From Russula earlei (taxonomy: Eukaryota > Basidiomycota > Agaricomycetes > Russulales > Russulaceae): a stretch of 64,000 bases of DNA. The DNA lies in assembly GCA_025769875.1 (NCBI GenBank), contig JAGFNK010000003.1, positions 186,001-250,000 of the forward strand, read 5' to 3'. Under the pieces are notes generated by a model. That model worked only from the letters and a program-made list of their open reading frames with translations, was not told the DNA's origin and made no database searches. A program made the position numbers and the translations under genes. Positions 24,327 to 35,505 of this stretch are shown piece by piece; position 1 is the first letter of the stretch, and every line of letters starts with the position of its first letter.

Positions 24327-26726
24327 CTAATCGTAACCCTTCCCGCTTCTCTGCTTCGTTCGTTTCATCTTTTTGTGATTCTTCTTCCCCAAAAGCGGCA
24401 CCCCAACGTCGGCCAAAAACACACCCTGCTTTCCGAGAGGAGTCCCGTCATCTGCAACCGAAAGGTGGTGGGGGTAGAGGATGGCGCGAGAGATACTTTG
24501 TATCCTCCCTCCCACGCCCTTGGCAAAGGGACGGGCAGCCAGACCTGCCTCATCAAAGAACTGTCTGTCCAGAGAGCGAGATTTCTGGCTTTGGTCCGTT
24601 AACGACGGTAGACCGGATGGATCACCAATAGACCGATCAAGAGGAAACGTGTCAGCACTCTTCCCAACCCGGGTACTGGGTGCACGTTTCTTTTTAGCGA
24701 CGCGCCGTAGAGCCAGACTCCTGGCAGCAAAATTGAACTCGTCTGCAGAAACGTTGGGCGGGGGATGGCAAAATAAGAGCTTCGCATTCACATAATCCTT
24801 GAGGATGTAACGCGCAGCGCGAGCCTCGTCGGGGTTACCTTTCCCGGAGCGCGTAAACCCGCGAGCAACTAGCGAAAAGTCAGTGATCCTTCCGGTCATA
24901 TATAAGCAAAAGCCGCCGACCAGCGTAAGAAATAAGTAAATCTTCCGCACGTAGCGTGCCATTCCCACCCTCCTCCGAACCCAAAGGTTTGATGTTTAAC
25001 CCATACATTCCTTCGAGTACGGCTTTCGGAATTCGCCTGACCACCAGTGAGACAGGACCAGTATGTTCGCGAAGCTGGTCGATGGGTAAAACACCGTCGC
25101 AAACAAGTTCAGCCTTAGTGGTTGAAAACTGAGGAAATACCAATCCAGGGCAGTCGCAAAGAATGATTGTATCAGACAGATTGATCGTTTGAAAGTGTTT
25201 CGTCTTGCCGGGAGTCGACGACACTGACACCTTTTTCTCTCCAAGCAGCGAGTTAATCGTACTTGACTTTCCCACGTTCGGGATAGCCCACGAGACCAAC
25301 GACGAGTTTTTCTGGATTGTTTTCCTGAAGAGTCAAGGAACTCTACCCAGTGGCGGGTTATATGAAGCATACAATAAATCACGTGCAGAAACTCACCTGA
25401 CAAATCCGGCGCGGATGCCATGAAGAGATCCTCTAATTCGAGGACTGAGAGTACTTTCACCCGGGGATCTCTGTTGTCATGAGTGTCTTCATCAGAATGG
25501 GAATCCACATTTTCATCAGAGCCGGAATTATACGACCCCGCTGAAGCGGTAGAACTAGTACTCGCGTTTGGCGAGCTCTCCTCTTCGATTGCTTCCCTGT
25601 CCTCTTGCGACGATGTAATGCTTTGATTCTCCTCAATCGCCTCGTCAGGTGGAGTCGTAAGCTCCTCTGCCACTAAGGCTTCTCCTTGTGCTTTCTGGCT
25701 GGCAGTGGCATTAGTTGCGGAGTAGAAGGCAGAGCAAATGCCCTGTGAATCGAAGTAGTCTGCCCAGATGCGTCTAGTGGATGTGATGTTAGCACGACCA
25801 AGCAACGATATCTATTTTGTCTTTACCTTTGTTCGGTCGTGAGAAGGTCGGCTTTGTTGATAAGCAATAGATTTTTACGCCTTCCCTTCCCTGTTCCTTG
25901 TTCCCCTTCTGCACCTTCCACATCCTGGACGTAGGCCTCGAGGTCTTCGCATCGAAACTTCAGAGGATTGCGAGCATCCACGATTTGCACAATCAGATGA
26001 GAACGTTCAATAACCCGCCATAGCTGCCTCCATACTTCAAGATTGCGCTCGAAGGGGGTGAGCAAGAACTTGTCCCGATCTTGCAACCTTGGGAACACCG
26101 CCATCAGGAATGATGGTCCACATCACAAATGCGGTTGCCAGGGCTGGTACGCACTCGGCGAGACCTCTGCGCCATTGAAGGAATGCATCCTTTTCCTGAC
26201 GCTCCAATTGTGCCTGGCTAATAGATTTGGTCCATGGCGGTCGTCTCGGGACCCGTAAACGCTGCTTATTCTCACTGTGCTTCCTTAAAGTGGACATTTC
26301 CTCTTCCTCTGAAGGTAAGTACGGATTTAGAGACGCGCTCGCCGGGGCTTGGATGATTTTCAAATTTCGACGCTCTAGCGGAGAGGTGAGCTGAAAGATA
26401 TAATGTACCCGGGGGAGGTTACCTGCGGTAAATTCTGTGCCTGCCAGCTGCGCCGTATTCAAAAATTCGTCCAAGTCTCTCTCTTGTGTGACAGACCGCA
26501 GACGAGACGGTGAATCCATGTCAGTTGTGTACTAATAAACCAGATTGGGGTGCCGCAATGGATATACGATCGCGACGAACCATGCCCGATTCTCGTATTT
26601 GACGAGCATCTTTGGCTCTACGATTTATGATTGCCCTGCCCAGCCCGCTAGGATTCGGATTCTTCGGCTTTGGTGTCTAAAAAGGGTAAGAGACAGAGCT
26701 GGGACGTTGGATCTTTTGCATACCAT
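24327..26726 (-). CDS. LSG1: LSG1-type ribosome biogenesis GTPase, frame break in G1
   Basis: LSG1 is a circularly permuted cytoplasmic GTPase that releases the export adaptor Nmd3 from pre-60S subunits. The N-terminus reads GLGRAIINRRAKDARQIRES then DLDEFLNTAQLAGTEFTA. The permuted order is visible: FERNLEVWRQLWRVIERS (about 26010-26060), VDARNPLKFRCEDLEAY (about 25935-25985), NKAD (G4, about 25840), then the P-loop and DCPG (G3, about 25150), and a C-terminus with GNPDEARAARYILKDYV. Exon 1 is only the ATG at 26726-26724, spliced through a GTATGC...TTTTTAG intron to ACA CCA AAG. At the P-loop the coding strand has an extra base at 25279, so that VGYP and NVGKSSTINSLLG are in different frames. 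No intron explains this. Either the copy is broken or the assembly has a one-base insertion. An acidic insert (about 25470-25620) separates G4 and G1. Confidence 0.85.
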
Positions 26727-26847
26727 GACGGAAATATACAAATGAATGATATCGCTCGCACAGATTGGATCAGTAAGCCGTTTGCACGTGATCAATACGC
26801 GACTTGGCAAAACAAACAACCTGATCTTGGTGCGACTTTTCTATCCA
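26727..26847. promoter_or_regulatory. Short divergent promoter between LSG1 and the FHA-kinase
   Basis: 121 bp between the LSG1 start codon and the chosen kinase start. A competing kinase ATG at 26742 would leave only 15 bp, so transcripts of the two genes may overlap at their 5' ends. No specific motif is assigned. Confidence 0.4.
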
Positions 26848-28793
26848 ATGGATCAAAATGTATGCGCGAAGCTGGTTTCCTTGGACAAAATAGATGGCAA
26901 GAAAGAAGGTGGGAATCGGTCGTCTTCTGGTAGGATGCGTCAAATATTTTCTCCAGTCCTACTCCTTAAAGTCAACAAACCTGTTACTATTGGACGGAAC
27001 CCAAACCTCTGGTAAGACGTGTCATCGATCGATCTGTAAGGTCACTCTTGATGCAACTCCAGCACATATGTTGTTCCGGACGCTCAAATATCTAATGTTC
27101 ATTGCAAGCTGTATGCGTCAGTATAGACATGCCTCACTTTAGTTCTACTTTAACGTCATTATTCTCAACAGGGTACACACGAGTACTGGTGGCGTCATGA
27201 TATCGTGTCAGGTACTCAGAGTCGATCCTACAATCTCTCTAGATTCATAATATTCCTTGAAGGATGTCTCTACAAATGGCTTAACTTTGAACGGCTATGA
27301 GGTTCGGCGCTCGTCCGTACTGCTTATGGATGGCGACATCATGGGACTTCCGTCTTCGCGGAGTGGGTGCTATAGTGATTTCGGTATCGACGGCTGATCC
27401 TTCGATTGCTAGAATTCAAGTGCATACATCTTCGGGCACCATGCAGAGAGAGGACTTCCATTTTTGACCCCACGCCACCAACGCAGCCTGCTCAGAAAGT
27501 TGAGTTCCCTGCTTGCTATTCTGCATCCAGACAAACTACCACAGAAAACACCAGAGAATAGGCGACTTCGTTGTAACTTCTCACAGCCTTGGAAGTGGGA
27601 GCTTTGCGACCGTTCATCTGGCCATGGACCGCCGGAAACGTCGGCAAGTCGCTTGCAAGATTATCAAGGCCAAGAGTGGGAAAGAAATCTCAAATCTCAT
27701 GAAGGAAGTGGATATACTTACCGCAGTTCAACACGTATTAGTTTTCGAGGTTGACATCATCTCTGCGCTCATGTATCTCTCCGTCAGCCCAACATCAACC
27801 GAATTCTTGCTGTGGAAGAGGATGAACGGTTTCTGTTCGACTATCTGTATATTGTCTCCCGTCGTAGCTCATCGTTATGCCCAGACATATTTTTCTACAG
27901 CTGTGCACCGGCGGCGACCTATTTACTTACATTACGAGTCATGAAGAAAGTGAAGCTCGATTGTGTGAAGGCGAAGCAAAATACATAATGTATCAACTCT
28001 TGAAAGCGTTGGACTACCTTCACAGGAAGGAAATTTCTCACAGAGGTGCGCCAAATATTTCATACTTGACGACGACAAACAATTCTCACTCCTCGCGCAA
28101 ACAAGATATAAAGGTTTTGTTATTTTCGAGCTCGAGGACGCCATGCTCACTGGTTTTTAGCCCGAAAATATCTTGCTGTATACTCCAGGACCCTACCCTC
28201 ACGTGCAACTAGCCGATTTTGGACTCGCTCGCCCTCGGGCAGCGAGGTCGACATTAAATGTGTGCGGCACGGTATCTTACTTACCTCCAGAGGGCATTCT
28301 GGCTCTTGATGCCAAAGATCTGAAATACGTTGGCATGCCAGCAGACTGTTGGAGTATTGGCGTTGTTCTTTATATTATGTTATCGTAAGCAATGACCCCG
28401 CTGCAAAATATGATTGACCTTCTTGCCTTTGATAGAGGTTGTCACCCCTTCGATCGGCACCAAGATATGGCCACAGACAAGAGTGATTGCGATGATGGAT
28501 CGCAAACTTCTACATCTGAGTTTGAAACGAAACAGAGGATCGTACGTGGTTACATCGACTTTTCCGGGGATATCTGGAACACTCTGCCTTCTGGTGCATT
28601 TTGACTGCTCTTGTACCTTTCGATCTCTTGATGTGAGATCGACAAATTTATAGCGCTGTCACTTGTCAAGGGCTTATTACGATACAACTATGAGGCCCGG
28701 TCGACCATTGCTATGGCTCTACAAGCTCCGTGGATCAACATTGATCTCGATGACCTGGAAAAAGCTTATCGAGAACGCGTCTCCCTGACCTGA
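26848..28793 (+). CDS. FHA-domain Ser/Thr kinase of the Rad53/Cds1/Chk2 type
   Basis: DNA-damage-checkpoint-type kinase: an FHA phosphothreonine-binding domain followed by a protein kinase domain. The start MDQNVCAKLVSLD (26848) is the usual position just before FHA. The FHA reads LLLKVNKPVTIGRNPNL, then after an intron VVPDAQISNVHCKLYA and DVSTNGLTLNG. The kinase has LGSGSFATVHLA (glycine loop, about 27580), VACKIIKAK (27644-27670), and a catalytic loop assembled across two introns as SHRDIKPENILLY (28040-28180). DFG sits in QLADFGLARPR (about 28210) and the P+1 region is GTVSYLPPEG (about 28270). All catalytic residues are present. The C-terminus is short, stopping at 28791-28793 without the extended tail or second FHA of yeast Rad53, so it is closer in shape to Cds1/Chk2. 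Seven or more short introns. Confidence 0.83.
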
Positions 28794-29110
28794 AGTTTGT
28801 AGCCTGTAGCCATCGCTGAGCTATATTGCTCCTAGTGTGTGTCTGCTGCTAGCTGTATATGACCGCTTATGACTCCATGTTCTCAACAAAACGTCTTGAT
28901 CACCATTTGTTTCCCTCGCAGAACAAATATATTCATTGGACTGTGTATGATTTTAAGCCTTCAAAAACTTGGCATGGACTAAAACGTGCGCTGGCATCAG
29001 TGAGTCGTGGTGTTCAGTGCTTCCTTACAGTGTACGTGATCTTCCGCGAAGGTGGAAACCTATCCCAGTGACGATGTGAGCTGGCTTGTGGGCATGGAAA
29101 ACACGCCGCG
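28794..29110. other. Convergent intergenic region
   Basis: 317 bp between the stop codons of the FHA-kinase (+) and the esterase (-). It must hold both 3' untranslated regions. No other feature is visible. Confidence 0.5.
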
Positions 29111-30217
29111 TTAGCTTACGAAGTAGTAGCTATGATCGTGGCCCTTTTGCTCTCTGACACGTACTTGTGCTTCATCGTAGCCTGCCTTGCGTGCGGCATC
29201 GAGGAAGTTCTCTGGAAGAAGTTGGCCAGCTTTGTAAAATTGGTCAGCAGTTCCCTGCATGATGTTCACCACCCAATTTTCAGTCATCTAAGGGATGGAT
29301 GAGATTGCGACGAACGTAGTCGATAAGGATGTGGACGGGGTCAGAGTGCCTGCTGATCAGTTCGGTGGCATCGTACTGTTCCTTCGCCTCATTAAGCCCG
29401 GTTAAGAGGTATCCAGCGAAGGCTTTCTGTCCCCACGGTGCGTTGATGGGATTCGATATCGGCGCGAATGCAGACGCAGACCGGAACTGTTGCGATTTTG
29501 ACGCAAGATATATGCACAATGCCCCGTGGCCACCCATGCTATGGCCAAATATAGACATGCGCTTGACATCCTACACGGCCCGTTCAGCTTGAGTAGAGAG
29601 AAACAGATGTCGTGGTTCACAATGGGTAAGCCGGAAATTTCCAGGACTTGAGGGATCTCGAATTGGATGTGCGTGCGCATCTTGTAATAGAGAGCGTACT
29701 TTGGGTTTGTGGCGTCCAGGTAGAAACCGGCCCCTGCGAAGAATACAGGTGACTTATGAGTACGCCCACCGGCCGTGGCCGACGACACCTGTGCCGAATT
29801 CCCAATCATCATCTTCGCCTTCAATGCCTGCACCACGTGGAGAGGTATCAGTGAAGAGGATAGCAATCCCTTCTTTGGCAGCGGGGCCAAGAAAGTTTCC
29901 CTTTTGAGCGCTAGATGGTGGTTCGGTCCCCAAATCATCGTATGTCAATGATCAGGCCAAGCGCACCCATTGTCTTCCGTGCAAGTCAAACCCGCCAGGA
30001 AGAAAATAACAGGAACATTGGAGGTTTCGGCGTTTGCAGGTAAGAACAGGTTAAACTTAGCATCTAAACCACCGAGGGCTGCAGACTGCAGACAAATTTG
30101 ATCCTTATAAACGAGAGCCAAACTGGCGAGAGCCATTCGACTTACTTTGAATCTGTATTTGATTAGATTGCCCCCGAAAGCCTTGCTGGATGAGAGTTCC
30201 TCGAGAGTCCCTGGCAT
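29111..30217 (-). CDS. S-formylglutathione hydrolase (esterase D family)
   Basis: Hydrolyses S-formylglutathione to formate and glutathione in the glutathione-dependent formaldehyde detoxification pathway; cytosolic. The first ATG gives MPGTLEELSSSKAFGGNLIK and, after an intron near 30147-30095, SAALGGLDAKFNLFLP and PVIFFLAGLTCTEDN. The oxyanion/serine region is SIFGHSMGGHGALCIYLA (about 29500-29555), with the nucleophile in GHSMG. The catalytic His lies in the C-terminal GHDHSYYFVS just before the stop at 29111, and GAGFYLDATN and PISNPINAPWGQKAF match the family. Length, about 285 residues over six or so exons, fits esterase D. The downstream exon with QFYKAGQLLPENFLDAARKA (about 29180-29240) is short and easily missed. 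Confidence 0.92.
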
Positions 30218-30429
30218 GATGATGATGAATGGGTGCTCAACGCACACAGTCAAGAATCCAAATCAAGCCTTAGATGACGTCATGGACTGGTCACGTGGAC
30301 CATTGGGTTTCCACACCAGCACAGGATGCTATTTGGCATTGGTATTCCTCATGTCTCAACATTCTCCCGCTAGTACGTTACCCGCAGAATTACTAGTATC
30401 AAGATCATCAATCTTTTGTACGATCCACA

Positions 30430-30810
30430 GTGAAAGTTGGGGGGAGGCGCCTATCCCTTCCTACCCGTGCTCGAGCAAACAAAGTGTCAGTTTCTCGAAA
30501 TATCGGATCTAACGGACATGACACCCGTATTTATGTTATTAGCGATGAAGCCGCGGCAGCATCACCTGGAGAGCCTGCGGACTACCCTCGTCCCTCGGCA
30601 CCTGGAACCGAAGGGACCACGGAGCACGCACCCAACGAGGAAGATGCACCACCCAAAAGGGAGCGTCGCAAAAGCCATAGTTTGCATGAAAATGAGCGAC
30701 GTCTGCGTGAGAATCCACAGCGCAGGGTTGACGAGAATTGGCAGCGTCGAGTGGTGCATCGAGGATCTAACACACGTATCTCTCAACCAGGAGGCAAGGT
30801 TGCTATCTGA
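30430..30810 (+). CDS. Possible small charged protein, unrecognised
   Basis: An open frame of 126 codons, rich in Pro, Glu, Arg and His, with stretches such as PKRERRKSHSLHENERRLRE. It begins with GTG, so any real start would be an upstream exon or a later ATG (there is none before the middle). It lies in the 940-bp gap between the esterase start and the eL28 stop. I recognise no family. It may be chance, or an exon of a gene whose other parts I cannot see. Confidence 0.2.
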   Translation: MKVGGRRLSLPTRARANKVSVSRNIGSNGHDTRIYVISDEAAAASPGEPADYPRPSAPGTEGTTEHAPNEEDAPPKRERRKSHSLHENERRLRENPQRRVDENWQRRVVHRGSNTRISQPGGKVAI

Positions 30811-31157
30811 AGCCAAATCTGAGTTGATTATGACGCGATGTGGGGAAGTCATTCTCGTTGTATTTTTGTTTTAACAATAGGGTGTATACAACACAGCTGT
30901 AAGAGAAGGAAAGTCGATATATAACCTCTCAGCCCGGGTCCCAATATCATAAGGTATTCGAGTCTCCCTCTAGAATTACGACGCAGTGAGCTCACAATCG
31001 ACGAACAACAACGTAGAATGTACGTAGACATTCAAAAGCAAAGAAAAATGTCAAGCACTCAGGTTGAGTATGGGTCGTGGGGCCACATCCGCGGTTCTCA
31101 TCTCACGGGAATGCTCTACATATACCGAAAGATATCATATTGTCCTTCGTACAATAA
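30811..31157. other. Intergenic region downstream of eL28
   Basis: About 350 bp that should contain the 3' untranslated region of eL28. Apart from short AT-rich stretches I see no gene, repeat or RNA. Confidence 0.4.
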
Positions 31158-32062
31158 TCATTTGAGTGATATCTCAAAAGCCTTCGCCTTTCTACCACGG
31201 AGTTTCTTTGGAGGTACCGCTCTCGGTTCTTTCTGTGCTACGATGAGGGCGGAAACCCGAGCAATGGTGGCCTAGCAAGTCAAGTCAGTAAAGGGGCGAC
31301 GAAGTGAGACGAGAGGCACGTGAGGAAGAATGGGGACTAAGTAGTAATATGATGTTATCGCCAATTCGTCGGTGACTCGCGACGTATCGAGCAAGCTCCG
31401 ATAGCGTATGACGAGTGCTCAGAGGAGTTTGATCGGCTCCATCTGGGCAGGGATTTATCTTGCAGACATGTCCACACCCTTCCTTCATGACGCCAGACAG
31501 CGTCTCCAGTGGGTTCTAACGAGAATGCGGGTTTTTTGCAATGAAGGAGAATCGAGTATGGAGGGTGAGGTAAAAGGATATAAGCTTACTGCACGAAGGT
31601 CGGGGCGGTACCCGCGTTTGGCCAGTTGTGCAGCAATGCCAAGGGCACGACGAGAACCTGTCCGACTGCCAATAATCGTAGAAGCGTATGCCAAGCGAAC
31701 GGCATGTGTAGACGCGGACTTCTTGCGATGAGTAATAGCGAAGCCATTTGACGACGGCTTCACGTCGATGGTCTAATGGCAAGTCAGATTTAAAAGAGAA
31801 TGCGGCGCAAGATGAGAACCTTAGCATTTGCAAGACCAGAAAACTTTTGTGAGTGGATGTTGAGGAGATTGCCCTGCCGGCTTGTGAATGGGGCCATGTA
31901 TCGGGCCTGACAGCCACACTCACGGGTTCTTTGGAGAAGATGGGGCCACTGGGGGCCCGTTTGACAATGAAGGAATTGTTCCCCTACGACAATGTTTCTT
32001 CAGCAGCTTGTTGAAAGGCATTCACGTACTCGAAGTAAAAGCCATTCCAAGTCGGATGACAT
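31158..32062 (-). CDS. RPL28: 60S ribosomal protein eL28
   Basis: Cytosolic large-subunit protein eL28. The gene is split into small exons that are easily missed. Exon 1 (from ATG at 32062) codes MSSDLEWLLLR and ends at a GTACGT donor. Exon 2 codes NNSFIVKRAPSGPIFSKEP, ending at GTGAGT near 31923. Exon 3 gives GNLLNIHSQKFSGLANAK. Exon 4 gives TIDVKPSSNGFAITHRKKSA and RRALGIAAQLAKRGYRPDLR, ending at GTAAGC near 31590. The last exon codes ATIARVSALIVAQKEPRAVP, PKKLRGRKAKAFEISLK and the stop at 31158-31160. The order NLLN..., KRGYRxDLR and PPKKLRG matches eL28 across eukaryotes. All junction phases are consistent. The final intron is about 315 nt, far longer than the 50-65 nt introns in the rest of the gene. 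It is divergent with the DH-PH-FYVE gene, 275 bp away. Confidence 0.88.
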
Positions 32063-32337
32063 GTCGACGTTGATGTGTTGCGTTGAGGATAGACGAATGG
32101 CTACGCTCGACGCTCGAAGAGGCCAAGAACTGTACAGTCCTCGGAACATGCCGGCTATTCGGACTCGAACCGAGTCGCTACTGTACTGTATATATCAGGC
32201 AGGCGGGCAGTCCCGGCAAGCAAGCCGTAAGTAAGGAGCGCATAGGTGGCGCACTTCCATGCACGCATATAGTCATCCGCCCCGGTGAGGAGGGAGTGTG
32301 CCACTGTGCCACTGGCACTCACCCACCACCCCATGAA

Positions 32338-35261
32338 ATGTCGTCCCACGCCCAAATACTTTTCCCTTCCACAGACTCAGACAGTGCCTCTATGTCCTTG
32401 CCTGTTTCACCACAATCCTTTGTCGCTCAGCTTCCCTTTCGTCGCATATCTCTTCCCGCTGCTCCCAATCTCCACTTGAATAGGCAGTCCGTCGTCAGCC
32501 TTGCTTCATTCGAGTCACTCTCGGAATATGGCACATCCCAGGGCCCGATCGCCTCTCCGACCAAGGAGTTGAACTCTAGACCGGCCTCCATGGAGGCCCG
32601 CCGGAAGGGCGTTCGGAGACGTGGCTATCGTGCCCCTGATAAAGAGCGGGACGCAAAGCGGGGCAGGGTCATTCAGGAGTTCTATGAAACAGAACGAACA
32701 TATGTTCAAGGCCTTGATCTTATTTATGAGGTATGCTCAATTTCAGTGAACTCCTGTACCGGTCATGTCCACTGACCGCGGATGAACCGACAGTTATTTC
32801 TTACGCCCATTATTGCTGCACTCGACACATCGCATTCTCTCCTCAGCCGCGCAGACCTTACATCTGTCTTCTCCAACTTCATTGACATTTGGAACTTGCA
32901 TCGTGCTTTCTTCACTTCTCTCCACGAACACCTTCATCCCACCATTACCCGTGACTCCCAACAATCACTCCCAAGTTCTCCACCACCACATCTCTCTCCT
33001 GTTCTCCTGTCTCATTTCCCGTACCTATCTTTGTACACGCCATTTGTTACCTCGTTCGGCGCATCCCTAGCCGCTTTGACAACATTGATCAATACTAATC
33101 CTGCGTTTTCTGCATTTGTTGCCAGACAGGAAGCCGAACTTCGTTGCGGAAAACTCAAGCTACGGGATTGGCTTCTCACAATTGTTCAGCGATGTCCGAG
33201 ATACCTTCTTCTTCTTAAGGATCTCATGAACTGCACCGATACGGAACACCCTGAATACTCCTCCCTCATGACCGTTCATGCGCTTGTTGCCAAGAGTACG
33301 TAGTACTCTGAACATCCTTCCATTACATCGGTTAATATCCATATTTATCCAGTCACGACTTCTATGAACGCATCACTCCATACCCACGCTCAAACCCTTG
33401 GTCTTCTAGCTCTGCAACGCAGTACGCCTAACCTGCCATTTCAGCTCATCGCTCCGGGTCGCACATTCCTTAAGCGAGGCTCGCTCATTCAACTCGACCG
33501 TGGCTCTTTTCCGAAAGAACGAGACTTCCTTCTGTTCTCCGACTGCCTTGTCTGGATTGCCAACCTTGGTAAGGGTGACAGCGAAGTCGCTGAGCGTTGG
33601 GGAGTCAAGGTTGGGCCCTCTCCACGTATCATGATGGTGCGTTCGCGCAGCCGCAGCGAAGCAGAGTTATCTGCGCTACGTCGAAATACACAAACAAGCG
33701 GTGTTCGGCATAGGTTCTTACCAACATCGCAACCTACGTCCCCTACTTGCCCCAGCCCGAGCGCCCCACGCAATCGGAGTTTTATCAGTCAGGGTAAAAG
33801 AACGAAACGGCATGCGAGCAGCGCTAGTTGTGACGAGAGGTGGTGGTACAAGGGCAAAGCAGAACTCGTTGACTTGGAGATCGTCGTTACCCCACCATCA
33901 GAAGTTGGGGAGGACTGCAGATTCGAGGTGTGGAGTCCCGAAGGTTCATTCGCCGTTTACGCGGGTAACCTTTTCATAATCACTCGCTTTGCATTATTTG
34001 ATCTTTGAACTTCTAGCCAACGAAGGTGAACGTGATGAATGGAGTACAGCAATACGGAACGCCAAGGCGGCTTTGCTAGCATCACTAAATGTGACTCGTC
34101 CAAACTCAACTCTTTCGTCGTCTGCATCCACGAACCATTTGCGAAGGAGGCTACAAGCTCTGCCACACCTTCCTGAAGATGTACAAAACAGCCCGAGACG
34201 CGGCAGGGTAGAGCATTTTGTACCCGCTGTTTGGATTCCCGACGGAAGGACGGAAAGTTGCATGCGTTGCGGAAGATCATTTGGCTGGAGAAGGAGGCGG
34301 CATCATTGTAGGTTGTGTGGGCGTTGCGTCTGTGCAAGCTGCTCTGGAAGCGTATGTCGATTCTTGTCAGATATTTCGATCACGCTAAAATTCACCTGCG
34401 TAGACCTTTTACATATTCGATTCAGATGTCAAGGGACCTGGGAAGTCTGCTCGCGCCTGCGATGCCTGCTACGACACAGTGTTTCCAGTACTCACACCTT
34501 CCCCGTCTTCCAATGTACTGTCGTCAATGCCAAGTCCCACGTTATCAAACTTTCCCTCTTGGCAGTCGACCCCGGCTCTTGCGCTCACTCGTCCACCCTC
34601 GCTGCTTATGGCCTTCGATAGAGGAAGTTCAAATCGTGAACTTGTGGGGACAGATGATGCTGCGGATGGTAACGCTCGCCGCCCGGACCTGTACACAGAG
34701 GATGGTCGTGAGAAGGACGAATCAACCCACCCCGTGATCCGCTTAAGGCCAGCATCGCGACCGCGTTCATTCATCCAGATTCTTGAGGACTTCCAAGAGG
34801 AAAACTTACAGGTGACACCTAGCCCGAGTACCTCACACTTTTCTGCGCAGACAGATGAGTCAGCCGACGTCGTAAAGCGGTCCACCAATCTTCTTTCCAG
34901 TGGCTCCAGTGCACCGTCCGTAACGTCCCTTTCGGCTGCACCTACATCCCTTCCAACTTCTTCGGTCACACGAATTGAAGACACTGCTCGTCGACAGCAG
35001 CGGTTTTCGCTGCCCATTGTTGGATTGCAAACAACTCCGGTTACTGCGCGAGCAAATGCGAAAGGCGAAGGTCTTGGAAAACGATTCTCCCTCGTGCTTG
35101 GTGGCGGACGAACAGTTAGAGGTCCTAAGTCTACACACGCGCATGCGCCGGGTTTGAATCAAGAAATTGGCGATGGTACAGTCAAGCAGAGTAGAAGCAC
35201 AGGACATGGTGTCGCTGCTTTGTGGCTGACAGACTTGCTTGGAAGACGAAAGGATGAATAG
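32338..35261 (+). CDS. DH-PH-FYVE Rho-type guanine nucleotide exchange factor
   Basis: FGD-like architecture. The N-terminus (MSSHAQILFPSTDS) is Ser/Pro-rich. The DH (RhoGEF) domain begins RVIQEFYETERTYVQGLDLI (about 32665-32725). After an intron it continues FLTPIIAALDTSHSLLSRAD, YLSLYTPFVTSFG and LRDWLLTIVQRCPRYLLLLK (about 33160-33220). The PH domain contains KERDFLLFSDCLVWIANL (about 33515-33565) and, after a small intron at about 33963-34016, a C-terminal helix (DEWSTAIRNAKAALLAS). The FYVE zinc finger follows, with WIPDGRTESCMRCGRSFG and RRRRHHCRLCGRCVCASC (34230-34350) and, after an intron, the last ligand pair in ARACDACYDTVFPVL. The R(K/R)HHCR core needed for PI3P binding is intact. 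The C-terminal ~250 residues are Ser-rich and disordered. It should activate a Cdc42/Rho GTPase on endosomal or vacuolar membranes. Confidence 0.88.
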
Positions 35262-35505
35262 ATGATGATGCATTGTGTCCTGAGGTTGGGAGCGAGGGGG
35301 AGATTTCGGCAAAGTTTATTATATAGTCCATTATAATGAGATTTGATGATGATTAGCAGTCATCCTGGAGAACCGCGGCTGTCACTCGCGTAATAACTCC
35401 CGTGTGGCATGAAACTGGCAATAAGCCGGTCACGATCGCAGCGCTTGAACATTCCAGCACTCCCCTAATCTAAACTGAGGAAAGCACACCGCCACCGCCT
35501 GCGCC

